A stretch of 42,679 nt of DNA. Source: a bacterium. GTDB lineage: Bacteria; Actinomycetota; Thermoleophilia; Solirubrobacterales; 70-9. The stretch spans positions 1 to 42,679 of the forward strand of contig JAHEXU010000004.1 in the NCBI GenBank assembly GCA_023251975.1. The letters run 5' to 3'. Within the stretch, counting starts at the first letter, position 1; every line of letters begins with the position of its first letter. Below the pieces are notes generated by a model. It was not told the origin of the DNA. It worked only from the letters and a program-made list of their open reading frames with translations, and ran no database searches. Shown here piece after piece: positions 27,984-36,440 of this stretch. The position numbers and the translations under genes were made by a program.

Positions 27984-28227
27984 GGCAGCGCTCAGTATCC
28001 GCAACCTCGACGACAGGGTCCGCGATCGACTTCGGGTGCGCGCCGCAGCCAACGGCCGCTCGATGGAAGCGGAGGCGCGGACAATCCTCGCGGAGGCCGT
28101 CGGCGGCCAGCGAAACGAGCCCGATCTGTTCTGCTCGTTGCTGGCTCGCTTCGACGCCGAGGGCGGGATCGAGCTTGAGATACCGAGCCGGGATGATCGC
28201 CCCCGCGCCGCCAACTTTGAGCAGTGA
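27982..28227 (+). CDS. fitA: FitA/VapB-type ribbon-helix-helix antitoxin
   Basis: An 81-residue antitoxin. ATG 27982 is chosen because MAALSIRNLDDRVRDRL is the standard start of this family; a TTG at 27964 is open in frame but lies inside the operator. The beta strand ALSIRNL and two helices ending RSMEAEARTILAEAV form the ribbon-helix-helix DNA-binding dimer. The C-terminal part (LFCSLLARFDAEGGIELEIPSRDD) is the segment that normally wraps the toxin active site. The stop overlaps the toxin GTG (GTGA, 28224-28227), so the two are translationally coupled. This gene appears intact although its partner toxin is broken. Confidence 0.9.
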   Translation: MAALSIRNLDDRVRDRLRVRAAANGRSMEAEARTILAEAVGGQRNEPDLFCSLLARFDAEGGIELEIPSRDDRPRAANFEQ

Positions 28228-28649
28228 TTGTCCTTGACACCAATGTCGTCTCCGAGCTGATGCGACCGCAGCCCGATCCCGCGGTCAGGAATTGGGTTCT
28301 GGCCCGCAGTCCCGGGGAAGCGGTGACGACGACGATCACTCTCGCCGAGATCCGCTGCGGACTCGAACGCCTGGATCCAGGGGCGCGACGTGCGAGGCTC
28401 AGCGCGATCGCCGACTAGCTTTTCGGCCGCTTCGCCGCTCAGATCCTGAGTTTTGATCGTGCGGCGGCGGAGCGCTACCCGGAGGTGGCGGTAGCTTGCG
28501 AGCGTGCCGGACGGCCGATCCACGGATTCGATACCCAAATTGGCGCGGTGTGCCTCAGTCGAGGTGCGGCACTGGCTACCCGCAATCGACCCGATTTCGA
28601 AGGCATCGGCCTCGAGATCGTCGATCCGTGGACGAGTGATTACGAGTAG
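28224..28649 (+). pseudogene. fitB: fitB/vapC PIN-domain toxin with in-frame stop
   Basis: PIN-domain toxins are Mg-dependent ribonucleases. From GTG 28224 the frame reads MIVLDTNVVSELMRP (first Asp), TLAEIRCGLERL (Glu), then hits TAG at codon 65 (28416-28418). The same frame goes on without a shift: LFGRFAAQILSFDRAA, RPIHGFDTQIGAVCLSRG (third acid), ALATRNRPDFEGIGLEIV (fourth acid) and DPWTS, to the natural stop at 28647-28649, giving a normal family length of 141 codons. Relatives usually have Glu or a similar residue near this position, so a GAG to TAG change is the simplest explanation. The truncated 64-residue product lacks half of the acidic site. Natural suppression or a sequencing error are the alternatives. 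Confidence 0.88.
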
Positions 28650-28871
28650 GGAGTAGGGGGTGTGGGCGAAGGCAGGTCGCCCGGCGCTATCACCCGAGCT
28701 CCCACGGTGCTTGGGCATCGAAGCGATCCCCAAGCTGGGCGGCGTCGCAGTCGTAGCGGTCACTTCCGACGTGCGTTCCTACCGGTAGCTGAGGCTCGGG
28801 TGGTCAGCGGGTGGTGGTTGGCGGCGCCTCCCGGGCGCTCTGATTGTCGAACCGCTAGGTTTACTGCCGCT

Positions 28872-30011
28872 GTGGACCTGACCCTGACGCCCGAGGAAAC
28901 CGCTTTCCGCGATCAGGTTCGCGATTGGCTGGAGGCCAACCGCCCCGGCCCGGTGCCTGACGGCGACGAGGAGTCGCGATTTGAGTTCACCCGAGCCTGG
29001 CAGCGGACTCTGCACGCCGCCGGTTGGGCCGGAGTCTCGTGGCCTACCGAGTACGGCGGCCGCGGCGCCAGCTTGCTCGAGGCGGCGATCTTCTCCGGTG
29101 AAATGGCCCGCGCCAAGGCGCCCCGACCCGCCAATGTCTTGGGGTTGGTGATGGGTGGTCCGGTGGTGATGGCGCACGGAACCGAAGAGCAAAAGGAGCG
29201 CTTCCTTGAGCCAATCTTGTCGGGCGAGGAGATCTGGTGCCAGGGCTTCTCGGAGCCGGAGTCCGGCTCCGACCTGGCCTCGTTGAAGACGCGCGCCACC
29301 AAGCATGACGGCGGCTGGCGGATTAACGGCCAGAAGGTTTGGACGACCTTGGCCCATGTCTCGAAGTGGTGCATGTTGGTGGCCCGCTCAGACCCGGGGT
29401 CGAGCAAGCACGCCGGGCTCACCTACTTCATCTGCGACATGGAGCAAGCGGGGATCGAGGTGCGTCCGCTGATCCAGATCACCGGCGAGGCCGAGTTCAA
29501 CGAGGTCTTCTTCAACGACGCCTGGGTGCCTGAGGAGAACGTGATCGGTGGCGAAGGCAACGGTTGGATGGTCGCGATCACGACCTTGATGAACGAGCGG
29601 GCCGGGCTCGGGGCCTCGGCGGCGGTCGGCCTCAGCAACGACCTCGATGCGCTGATCGAGCTGTGCAACCGGCGTGGCTGCGGCGGCGACGTTCGGATCC
29701 GCGATCGAATCGCTCGTCTCAAGATTGGGATCGAGGCGCTGCGACTCGGCTCGATGCGCTCGTTGACGGCCCAGATCCGCACCGGCATCCCGGGCCCGGA
29801 AGGCTCGGTGGCAAAGTTGCAGTGGTCTTCGACTAACCAGGCGCTGGCCGAGCTGGCAACCGAGGTGCTGGGACCGGCCGGGCTTGAGCGCAATGGCGAG
29901 TGGGCCTACAAGATGCTGCGTTCGCGGGCCAACTCGATCGAGGGCGGGACCACCGAGGTTCTGAAAAACATCGTCGCCGAGCGGGTGCTCGGCCTGCCAA
30001 AGCTGCGGTAG
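28872..30011 (+). CDS. Acyl-CoA dehydrogenase, first subunit of a pair
   Basis: A FAD-dependent flavoprotein oxidising acyl-CoA at the alpha-beta bond. Start GTG 28872 is chosen because DLTLTPEETAFRDQVRDWL is the usual N-terminal helix; the frame opens farther upstream (28662), but that part has no family resemblance. WCQGFSEPESGSDLASLKT (122-140) and NGQKVWTT (152-159) are the flavin- and substrate-binding signatures, and SIEGGTTEVLKNIVAERVLGLP is the C-terminal helix typical of actinobacterial FadE proteins. About 379 residues. The second dehydrogenase gene begins 24 bases later. Adjacent pairs like this form alpha2beta2 enzymes such as mycobacterial FadE28-FadE29 acting on steroid side chains, so a bulky CoA thioester is a plausible substrate (inference). 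Confidence 0.93.
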   Translation: MDLTLTPEETAFRDQVRDWLEANRPGPVPDGDEESRFEFTRAWQRTLHAAGWAGVSWPTEYGGRGASLLEAAIFSGEMARAKAPRPANVLGLVMGGPVVMAHGTEEQKERFLEPILSGEEIWCQGFSEPESGSDLASLKTRATKHDGGWRINGQKVWTTLAHVSKWCMLVARSDPGSSKHAGLTYFICDMEQAGIEVRPLIQITGEAEFNEVFFNDAWVPEENVIGGEGNGWMVAITTLMNERAGLGASAAVGLSNDLDALIELCNRRGCGGDVRIRDRIARLKIGIEALRLGSMRSLTAQIRTGIPGPEGSVAKLQWSSTNQALAELATEVLGPAGLERNGEWAYKMLRSRANSIEGGTTEVLKNIVAERVLGLPKLR

Positions 30012-30035
30012 ACAAAACCGGATCGGCGATCACAG

Positions 30036-31022
30036 ATGGACTTTGGATTTAACGATGAGCAGCGCGAGATCAAGCAGACGGCGCGGGCGTTTTGCGCCGA
30101 TCGCTTCAAACCCGAGGTGGTTCGAAACCTCGCCGAGGCAGAGCGCTATGACGACGATCTGTGGACGCAGATGGTCGAGCTGGGCTGGCCGGGGATTGCG
30201 ATCGACGAGCGCTTTGGTGGCCAGGGCCTCGGTCTGATCGAGCTGGTATTGCTGGCCGAGGAACTCGGCTACGCCTGCGCGCCGAGCCCGTTTTTGGCCC
30301 AAGCGTTGAGCGCGCTGGCCCTCCAAGTGGCGGGTTCGCAGGCGCTGCAAGAGCGCTACCTCCCCGGGTTGGCGAGTGCGAGCAGCCGCGGCGCTGTCGG
30401 CACCGACGAGCTTTGCATCGACCCCGAGGGCGCCGATCTGCTGGTTTTGTTCAGCGACGATCAGGCGCGGGCGGTCGAGGCGGCAGACGCCGAGGTGCAA
30501 GGGCTTTTGACGATCGATCAGACCCGCCGCTACGGGGTTGTCGGGCCCGCTGGAGAACCGCTTGGCGGCGAAACCGAGGCGATAGCCGGGGCGCGCGATC
30601 GGATCGCCGTGGCAATCGCCGCCGACAGCCTCGGCCTCGCCCAGCGGGCGCTGGACATGTCGGTTGCCTACGCCGCGGAGCGCCGTCAATTCGAGCGTCC
30701 GATCGGCGCCTATCAGGGGGTTTCACACCGCTGCGCCGAGATGCTTTGGGCGGTCGAGGAGGCGCGGTCGCTCGTCTACTACGCCGCCTGGGCCGCCGAT
30801 TCGGAGCCCGCCTCGCTGCCGCTCGCGGCGGCGATGGCGAAGGCCCGGGCCAGTGACGCGGCCTGGGAGGTCTGCAAGGACGCCGTTCAGGTGCACGGCG
30901 GGATCGGCTTCACCTGGGAGCACGACCTGCACTTCCTTCTCAAGCGCGCCCGCGCCAACACCCAGCTGTTTGGCGGCGGCGCCCGCCACCGCGAGCGCGT
31001 CGCCGAACTTGTCGGCCTCTAA
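30036..31022 (+). CDS. Acyl-CoA dehydrogenase, second subunit of a pair
   Basis: A 328-residue, shorter acyl-CoA dehydrogenase-fold protein. MDFGFNDEQREIKQTARAF is the family N-terminus, and GWPGIAIDERFGGQGLGL and AEELGYACAPSPF are typical of the middle domain. The strands that normally carry the GSD-type flavin motif are reduced (SRGAVGTDELCIDPEGADL). The C-terminal domain is well kept: AYAAERRQFERPIGAYQGVSHRCAEM and VHGGIGFTWEHDLHFLLKRA. The weakened middle domain and small size are what the non-catalytic or half-site partner of heteromeric acyl-CoA dehydrogenases shows. It is therefore read together with the preceding gene as one enzyme. No terminator was spotted after it. Confidence 0.92.
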   Translation: MDFGFNDEQREIKQTARAFCADRFKPEVVRNLAEAERYDDDLWTQMVELGWPGIAIDERFGGQGLGLIELVLLAEELGYACAPSPFLAQALSALALQVAGSQALQERYLPGLASASSRGAVGTDELCIDPEGADLLVLFSDDQARAVEAADAEVQGLLTIDQTRRYGVVGPAGEPLGGETEAIAGARDRIAVAIAADSLGLAQRALDMSVAYAAERRQFERPIGAYQGVSHRCAEMLWAVEEARSLVYYAAWAADSEPASLPLAAAMAKARASDAAWEVCKDAVQVHGGIGFTWEHDLHFLLKRARANTQLFGGGARHRERVAELVGL

Positions 31023-31119
31023 GACACCGCTAAGGCATCGGCCACTCAGGCAGAAACTTTAGGCCTGCAGGATCGCTCCCAGTTCAAGGGATCGGGCGCG
31101 GTGGGGGGAACTCTTCCGC

Positions 31120-31812
31120 ATGGGCCTGATTTCTCCAAGCGACGCGCGAGCACGATTCGTCGGCGTCGTGTTGTTGGTTGTGATCGCATTCCTCCACCTG
31201 CTCGCGGTCTCCGGTATCGTCGAACAGGGTGCGGGCTACGTCACCATCGCTTTCTTCGCCCTGGTCGCGGCCTGCTTGTTGCTCGTGATCGCGCTGGTCC
31301 GCGCCCCGGCCTCGATGGTGCGCGGCTTCTGGGTCGGCGGCTGCTTGCTCGCCGCCACGGCGCTGGTTGCCTTTCTTCTCAGCCGTAGCTTCGGCCTGCC
31401 GGGACTGGCAGAGGAGCGCGGCCACTGGTTCGATCTCGTCGGCCTGCTCGCCTGCTACTGCGAGATCATGCTGGTTGCGCTTGCCGGGGTCGCCTGTCGC
31501 GAGTTGACCCTGGCCGGGGTTGTCAACCGACCCCCCGATTTCAGGTTGATGATGCCGCTCGCCCCGGCCGTCTACATCGCCTTGGCGCTGGCGATCCCGG
31601 CCGCCGCGCTCGGTAACGAGGCGACTCCCGACAAGCCCGATAAGTCGCTTGCCGACGCGCTCGAGGCCTCCGCTTCAAACTCCCCTGCGACGGCTACGAG
31701 CCCGGCTGATCCGCTGCTTGGCAGCTTCGAACTCGGGATCGCTCTGCTGTTCTGTCTCCTCTTCATCCGCTGGGCTCAGGTCGGCCTGCGCGGGCGCGTC
31801 GCCGCGTACTGA
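31120..31812 (+). CDS. Multi-pass membrane protein of unknown function
   Basis: This 230-residue protein has about six hydrophobic helices: FVGVVLLVVIAFLHLLAV, VTIAFFALVAACLLLVIALV, GFWVGGCLLAATALVAFLL, FDLVGLLACYCEIMLVALAG, APAVYIALALAIPAAAL and, after a polar Ala/Ser/Asp-rich loop (about 168-200), ELGIALLFCLLFIRWAQVGL. No family is recognised. It stands 97 bases after the acyl-CoA dehydrogenase pair, and its 3' end overlaps the convergent lipoprotein gene by 37 bases. Nothing in the context assigns a role. Confidence 0.78.
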   Translation: MGLISPSDARARFVGVVLLVVIAFLHLLAVSGIVEQGAGYVTIAFFALVAACLLLVIALVRAPASMVRGFWVGGCLLAATALVAFLLSRSFGLPGLAEERGHWFDLVGLLACYCEIMLVALAGVACRELTLAGVVNRPPDFRLMMPLAPAVYIALALAIPAAALGNEATPDKPDKSLADALEASASNSPATATSPADPLLGSFELGIALLFCLLFIRWAQVGLRGRVAAY

Positions 31813-32390
31813 TAGATCGAGGCGCCGCTGACGACCGCGTCCGGGTCCGCCGTTTCGTAGCGAACTCGCAGCAAGGCGACGCGGTTGCCGGGGCCGCGTC
31901 CAACCGGGCCGAGCCGGTAGTCGGCCGGCGGCGTGCCGAGCGGACGTTCGGTCGGCCCGGCCGGCCGACGCGGCTTGGTCGCCGACGGACGACCCGGGTC
32001 GGGGTCGGAGGCGCCGGTTTCGGCGGGCGTTTTCAGCGCCACCGCGCCGAGCGCCGCCTCAACCTCGCTGCGCGGTAGACCGACCAGCGAGTGACACCGC
32101 GTCAACCGCAGCGCCAAGGCGTAACGCGCTGTTCGCCCCGCTGCGGTCGGTCGGGTCGCGCCCGGCAGATCGTTCCAGGCGGCGCTGTCAAAGCCCTCGA
32201 GGCTGCCCGTCCCCGAGCAGTCGTGGGTAAGCGTCGTGTCTGCCTCCCCCCGAGCATCGCGGTCCGCCCCGCCGCTCGAACCCCCGCTCGCACCCCCGCT
32301 CGGGTTGTCCCCGCAGCCGAGCAGTCCTGACGCCGCCAGCGCCGTCAGCACCGTCAGCGCCAGTCGGGGTGGTGTGGGCAGGCGGCTCAC
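31776..32390 (-). CDS. Predicted lipoprotein
   Basis: A 204-residue protein with a GTG start overlapping the stop of the upstream gene (GTGA). The signal LTVLTALAASGLLGC has a clear lipobox (L-L-G-C, C26). A Gly/Ser-rich linker follows, then a domain of unknown type with two or three Cys (THDCSG, RLTRCHSL) and a Pro/Arg-rich disordered stretch near 125-160. It is the last of three coupled genes downstream of citrate synthase. Nothing visible suggests an enzyme; a secreted binding or cell-envelope role is a guess. Confidence 0.75.
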   Translation of the reverse strand: MSRLPTPPRLALTVLTALAASGLLGCGDNPSGGASGGSSGGADRDARGEADTTLTHDCSGTGSLEGFDSAAWNDLPGATRPTAAGRTARYALALRLTRCHSLVGLPRSEVEAALGAVALKTPAETGASDPDPGRPSATKPRRPAGPTERPLGTPPADYRLGPVGRGPGNRVALLRVRYETADPDAVVSGASIYQYAATRPRRPT

Positions 32391-32695
32391 TCGATCACCT
32401 CGACATCGGAGGCGAGTCGCGTCTCGCCCCGCAGTCGGTAGGAGATGTCGATCGTTTCATTTTTTCGGTAGGTGCCGACCAGCCCGATCCACATCGACAG
32501 CCAGCGCAGACCGCCGAGCTTGCCCTCCTTGACGATCGGCCGAGCGAATCGAACCTCGCTGCCGATCAGCTTGTAGCCGACCCCCTCGGCTTGTTCGATC
32601 CCGTTGATGTAGACCGCGATCGGGCGCTCGGCGCCTCGCGGCAAGATGACCCGGGATCCGACCTCGATGCTGCCGTCCTCGCGGGGCGCGCTCAT
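32387..32695 (-). CDS. Small conserved-looking protein, unknown
   Basis: A 102-residue soluble protein. GSRVILPRGAERPIAVYINGIEQ and GVGYKLIGSEVRFARPI suggest a compact beta sandwich; a short hydrophobic segment (LRWLSMWIGLVGTY) and a final strand pair follow (ISYRLRG, LASDVEVIE). The pattern 'polar strand, YxNGxEQxEGxxY, xIxFxxPL' also occurs in tail-fibre or surface-protein modules, so a structural or binding domain is possible, but no family is recognised. The start overlaps the upstream stop by 4 bases (ATGA) and its own stop overlaps the lipoprotein start (GTGA). Such tight coupling suggests that the three products act together. Confidence 0.75.
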   Translation of the reverse strand: MSAPREDGSIEVGSRVILPRGAERPIAVYINGIEQAEGVGYKLIGSEVRFARPIVKEGKLGGLRWLSMWIGLVGTYRKNETIDISYRLRGETRLASDVEVIE

Positions 32696-33048
32696 TCGCT
32701 CAGCTCCTGGCGGACCAGCTCCATCGTTGCGCTCGTTTTGGGGCCGCTTCGCAGTGGCCTACGGCCAGCCAACCCGGCTTGGGCACGGTATGGGACCAGG
32801 CTGCCGTCGCCCATCACGTCGACCCCGGCGACCCGGCGGCGCCGCCGCGGTCCGGTCGAGATTTCAAGCCGCGCCGCGACCTGTCGGCGGGGCTCGAAAT
32901 CGCGCAGCATCGAGACCTGCTTGAGCGGTCCTGCCGCCACCACGCGCTCGGCCCGTAGTTGAAGCGCCGCCACCGCCTCATCGAGGTTCGCGTATTCGTC
33001 GCGCTCAACCTGCGGCCCCTGCCGGGCGGTCAGTCGGAACCGATCCAT
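32692..33048 (-). CDS. Small conserved-looking protein, unknown
   Basis: A 118-residue soluble, basic protein. MDRFRLTARQGPQVERDEYANLDEAVAAL begins with a strand and then a helix, a layout often seen in small actinobacterial proteins that take a 'DEA' helix (dsRBD- or ferredoxin-like). A second strand pair (AARLEISTGPRRRRR, AGVDVMGDGSLVPY) and a C-terminal helix follow. No family is named. It lies 20 bases downstream of the citrate synthase stop on the same strand and is coupled to the next gene by ATGA. It could be co-transcribed with citrate synthase, though the metabolic link is not evident. Confidence 0.72.
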   Translation of the reverse strand: MDRFRLTARQGPQVERDEYANLDEAVAALQLRAERVVAAGPLKQVSMLRDFEPRRQVAARLEISTGPRRRRRVAGVDVMGDGSLVPYRAQAGLAGRRPLRSGPKTSATMELVRQELSE

Positions 33049-33068
33049 CCCGTCGGGCCGCCGCGCCC

Positions 33069-34451
<1,383 letters not shown>

Positions 34452-34529
34452 CAGCCCTCCAACGGCCCATCAAGTGTGGATACGGCGAGCGCGCAGTATC
34501 GCAGGCCGGGGCCGCCTTCAACCGGGCGC

Positions 34530-35444
34530 CTACCCGCCGAAATGCGTCAGGGCACGGAACTCGGCCAGTCGTTCCTCGATCGCAGGCCTGGTCAGGCGTG
34601 CCACCCGGTCGGTTCCGAAGTCCTCGACGTTGAACGAGGCGAGGACCGATCCGTAGGCCATTGCGCGCTTCAGCTCGCGGCTTGAAATCGAGTCGGAGCC
34701 GATCGAATCGAGGTAGCCCAAGAAGCCGCCGGCGAAGCTGTCGCCGGCCCCGGTCGGGTCGCGGACCTCGTCGAGCAGCATCGCTGGGATCGCGATTCGA
34801 TCCTCGGCGGTAAACAACGCCGCGCCGTACTCGCCGCGCTTTGCAACCACAATCGAGGGACCAGCTTCGATCAGCTTGGCGGCGGCCTTGACGAGGTTCG
34901 GATGGCCGGTCAGCATCCGCACTTCGGCGTCGTTGAGCAGCACGCAGTCGACCTCGGCGATCGCCGCGAGCAGCGACTCGCGGGCGATCTCGATCCACAG
35001 GTTCATCGAGTCGAGGGCGACAAATCGGGCCGCGTCGGCCTCGCCGCGAACCCGCCGCTGCAGATCCGGTTGGATGTTGCCCAAGAATAGGGTCGAGGCG
35101 GCGCGGGCCTGCTCGGTCAGCTTCGGCTCGAAGTCGGCGAAAACGTTGAGCTCGGTCTGGTCGGTGTGCGCGAGGTTCATGTCGTGCTCGTAGTGACCCG
35201 CCCAAAAAAAGGTCTTGGCGCCGTCGATTCGCTCGATCTCGGCGGTCTCGATCCCGGCCTCGTCGAGCAGCCCGAACTCCGCGTCGCCAAAGTCCTCGCC
35301 AACCGGTCCGATGATCCGGACATCGGTAAAGAAGCGAGCCGCCAGCGCGAAGTGGACCGCTGAGCCGCCGAGCATCCGCTCGCGCGCCCCAAACGGAGTC
35401 CGCACCGAGTCGAAGGCGATTGATCCAACTGCGGTCAGGGCCAT
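34530..35444 (-). CDS. PfkB-family carbohydrate/nucleoside kinase
   Basis: An ATP-dependent kinase of the ribokinase (PfkB) superfamily, 304 residues. ATG 35444 gives the standard beginning ALTAVGSIAFDSV; the longer open frame (to 36143) runs antisense to the next gene. MLGGSAVHFALAARFF is the substrate-binding Gly-Gly region. RDPTGAGDSFAGGFLGYL carries the anion hole and the catalytic base D235. VVAKRGEYGAALF is the nucleotide-binding strand. Related actinobacterial proteins are labelled sugar kinases or adenosine-kinase-like; the substrate is unknown. It is divergent from a quinone-oxidoreductase gene with only 32 bases between the start codons, which must hold both promoters. Confidence 0.92.
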   Translation of the reverse strand: MALTAVGSIAFDSVRTPFGARERMLGGSAVHFALAARFFTDVRIIGPVGEDFGDAEFGLLDEAGIETAEIERIDGAKTFFWAGHYEHDMNLAHTDQTELNVFADFEPKLTEQARAASTLFLGNIQPDLQRRVRGEADAARFVALDSMNLWIEIARESLLAAIAEVDCVLLNDAEVRMLTGHPNLVKAAAKLIEAGPSIVVAKRGEYGAALFTAEDRIAIPAMLLDEVRDPTGAGDSFAGGFLGYLDSIGSDSISSRELKRAMAYGSVLASFNVEDFGTDRVARLTRPAIEERLAEFRALTHFGG

Positions 35445-35476
35445 CAGCGCCGCAGTCTCCCATAAGATGCCGAGCG

Positions 35477-36433
35477 ATGCGGGCGATTCAGATAAACCGG
35501 TTCGGCGGTCCCGAAGTGCTCGAACTGTCCGAGTTGCCCGATCCGGTCGCCGGTCCCGGCGAGGTGGTCGTCGAGGTCGCACGGGCCGGAATGAACTTCG
35601 CCGACACCCACCAGCGCCGCGATGATTACCTGGCGAAGGCGACCTTGCCGCTGATTCCGGGCGCCGAGGTAGCGGGCCGGACCGCCGACGGCCGCCGGGT
35701 TGCCGCGATCTTGATGAGCGGCGGCTACGCCGAGCGGGTCGCGGTCCACCAAGCCGGACTGATCGAGATTCCCGACCCGGTCGGCGACGATCAGGCGGCG
35801 GCGCTTTTGCTGCAGGGGTTGACCGCCTCGGCGCTGCTTCGCCAGTGCGCGCGGATCGCCCCCGGCGAGTCGGTATTAGTCCAGGCGGCCGGTGGCGGTA
35901 CCGGGACCCTGGCGGTCCAACTGGCGAAGCAATTCGGCGCCGGTCGCGTTGTCGCGATGGCTTCGAGTGAGCAGAAGCGAGCGCTGGCAGCTCGGCTCGG
36001 CGCCGACGCCTGCGTCGATTCGCGACTCGCCGGAGACGAACTCGCCAGCGCGCTGTCGGAGGCCAACCAAGGCCGCAAGCTCGATGTTGTTTTGGAGATG
36101 AGCGGCGGCGAGACCTTCGATGTCTGTCTTGAGGCGCTGGCACCGTTCGGTCGCTTGGTCAGTTTCGGGATTGCCTCGCGGCAGCCCAATCAGGTGCAAA
36201 CCCAGGACCTGATGCGAACCAGCCGGGCTGTGGTCGGTTTTTGGCTGGTCCATCTGCTCGGCCGTCCGGAGGTGGCGGCCGCTGCGATCGCCGAGCTTTT
36301 CGAATCGGTGGCGAGCGGACGGCTCGAGGTTGTGATCGGCGGGGTTTATCCGTTGGCGCAAGCCGGGGAGGCGCAGATCGCGCTTGGCGAACGGCGCACG
36401 CAGGGCAAGCTCCTGCTCGATCCGTCAAGCTGA
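35477..36433 (+). CDS. Zinc-independent quinone oxidoreductase/enoyl reductase (MDR family)
   Basis: A 318-residue member of the medium-chain dehydrogenase/reductase superfamily. ATG 35477 is chosen because MRAIQINRFGGPEVLEL is the classical start. GEVVVEVARAGMNFADTHQRRDDY and PLIPGAEVAGRT belong to the catalytic domain. VLVQAAGGGTGTLAVQLAKQFGA is the NADPH-binding Rossmann motif, in the 'AAGGVG' style of quinone oxidoreductases. The structural and catalytic zinc cysteines of alcohol dehydrogenases are absent. It probably reduces quinones or reactive enones with NADPH. The helicase gene starts 7 bases after its stop, so the two are likely co-transcribed. Confidence 0.93.
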   Translation: MRAIQINRFGGPEVLELSELPDPVAGPGEVVVEVARAGMNFADTHQRRDDYLAKATLPLIPGAEVAGRTADGRRVAAILMSGGYAERVAVHQAGLIEIPDPVGDDQAAALLLQGLTASALLRQCARIAPGESVLVQAAGGGTGTLAVQLAKQFGAGRVVAMASSEQKRALAARLGADACVDSRLAGDELASALSEANQGRKLDVVLEMSGGETFDVCLEALAPFGRLVSFGIASRQPNQVQTQDLMRTSRAVVGFWLVHLLGRPEVAAAAIAELFESVASGRLEVVIGGVYPLAQAGEAQIALGERRTQGKLLLDPSS

Positions 36434-36440
36434 TCGACTG

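Noticed and set aside
28416-28418. TAG in fitB as a recoded sense codon
   Set aside because: No nearby recoding element was seen, other genes in the window end normally with TAG, and the neighbouring toxin is also broken. Simple inactivation is more likely.
27627-28763. 378-codon open frame on the - strand
   Set aside because: It spans the antitoxin, the operator and the toxin antisense and ends within the HNH gene in another frame; no domain is recognisable.
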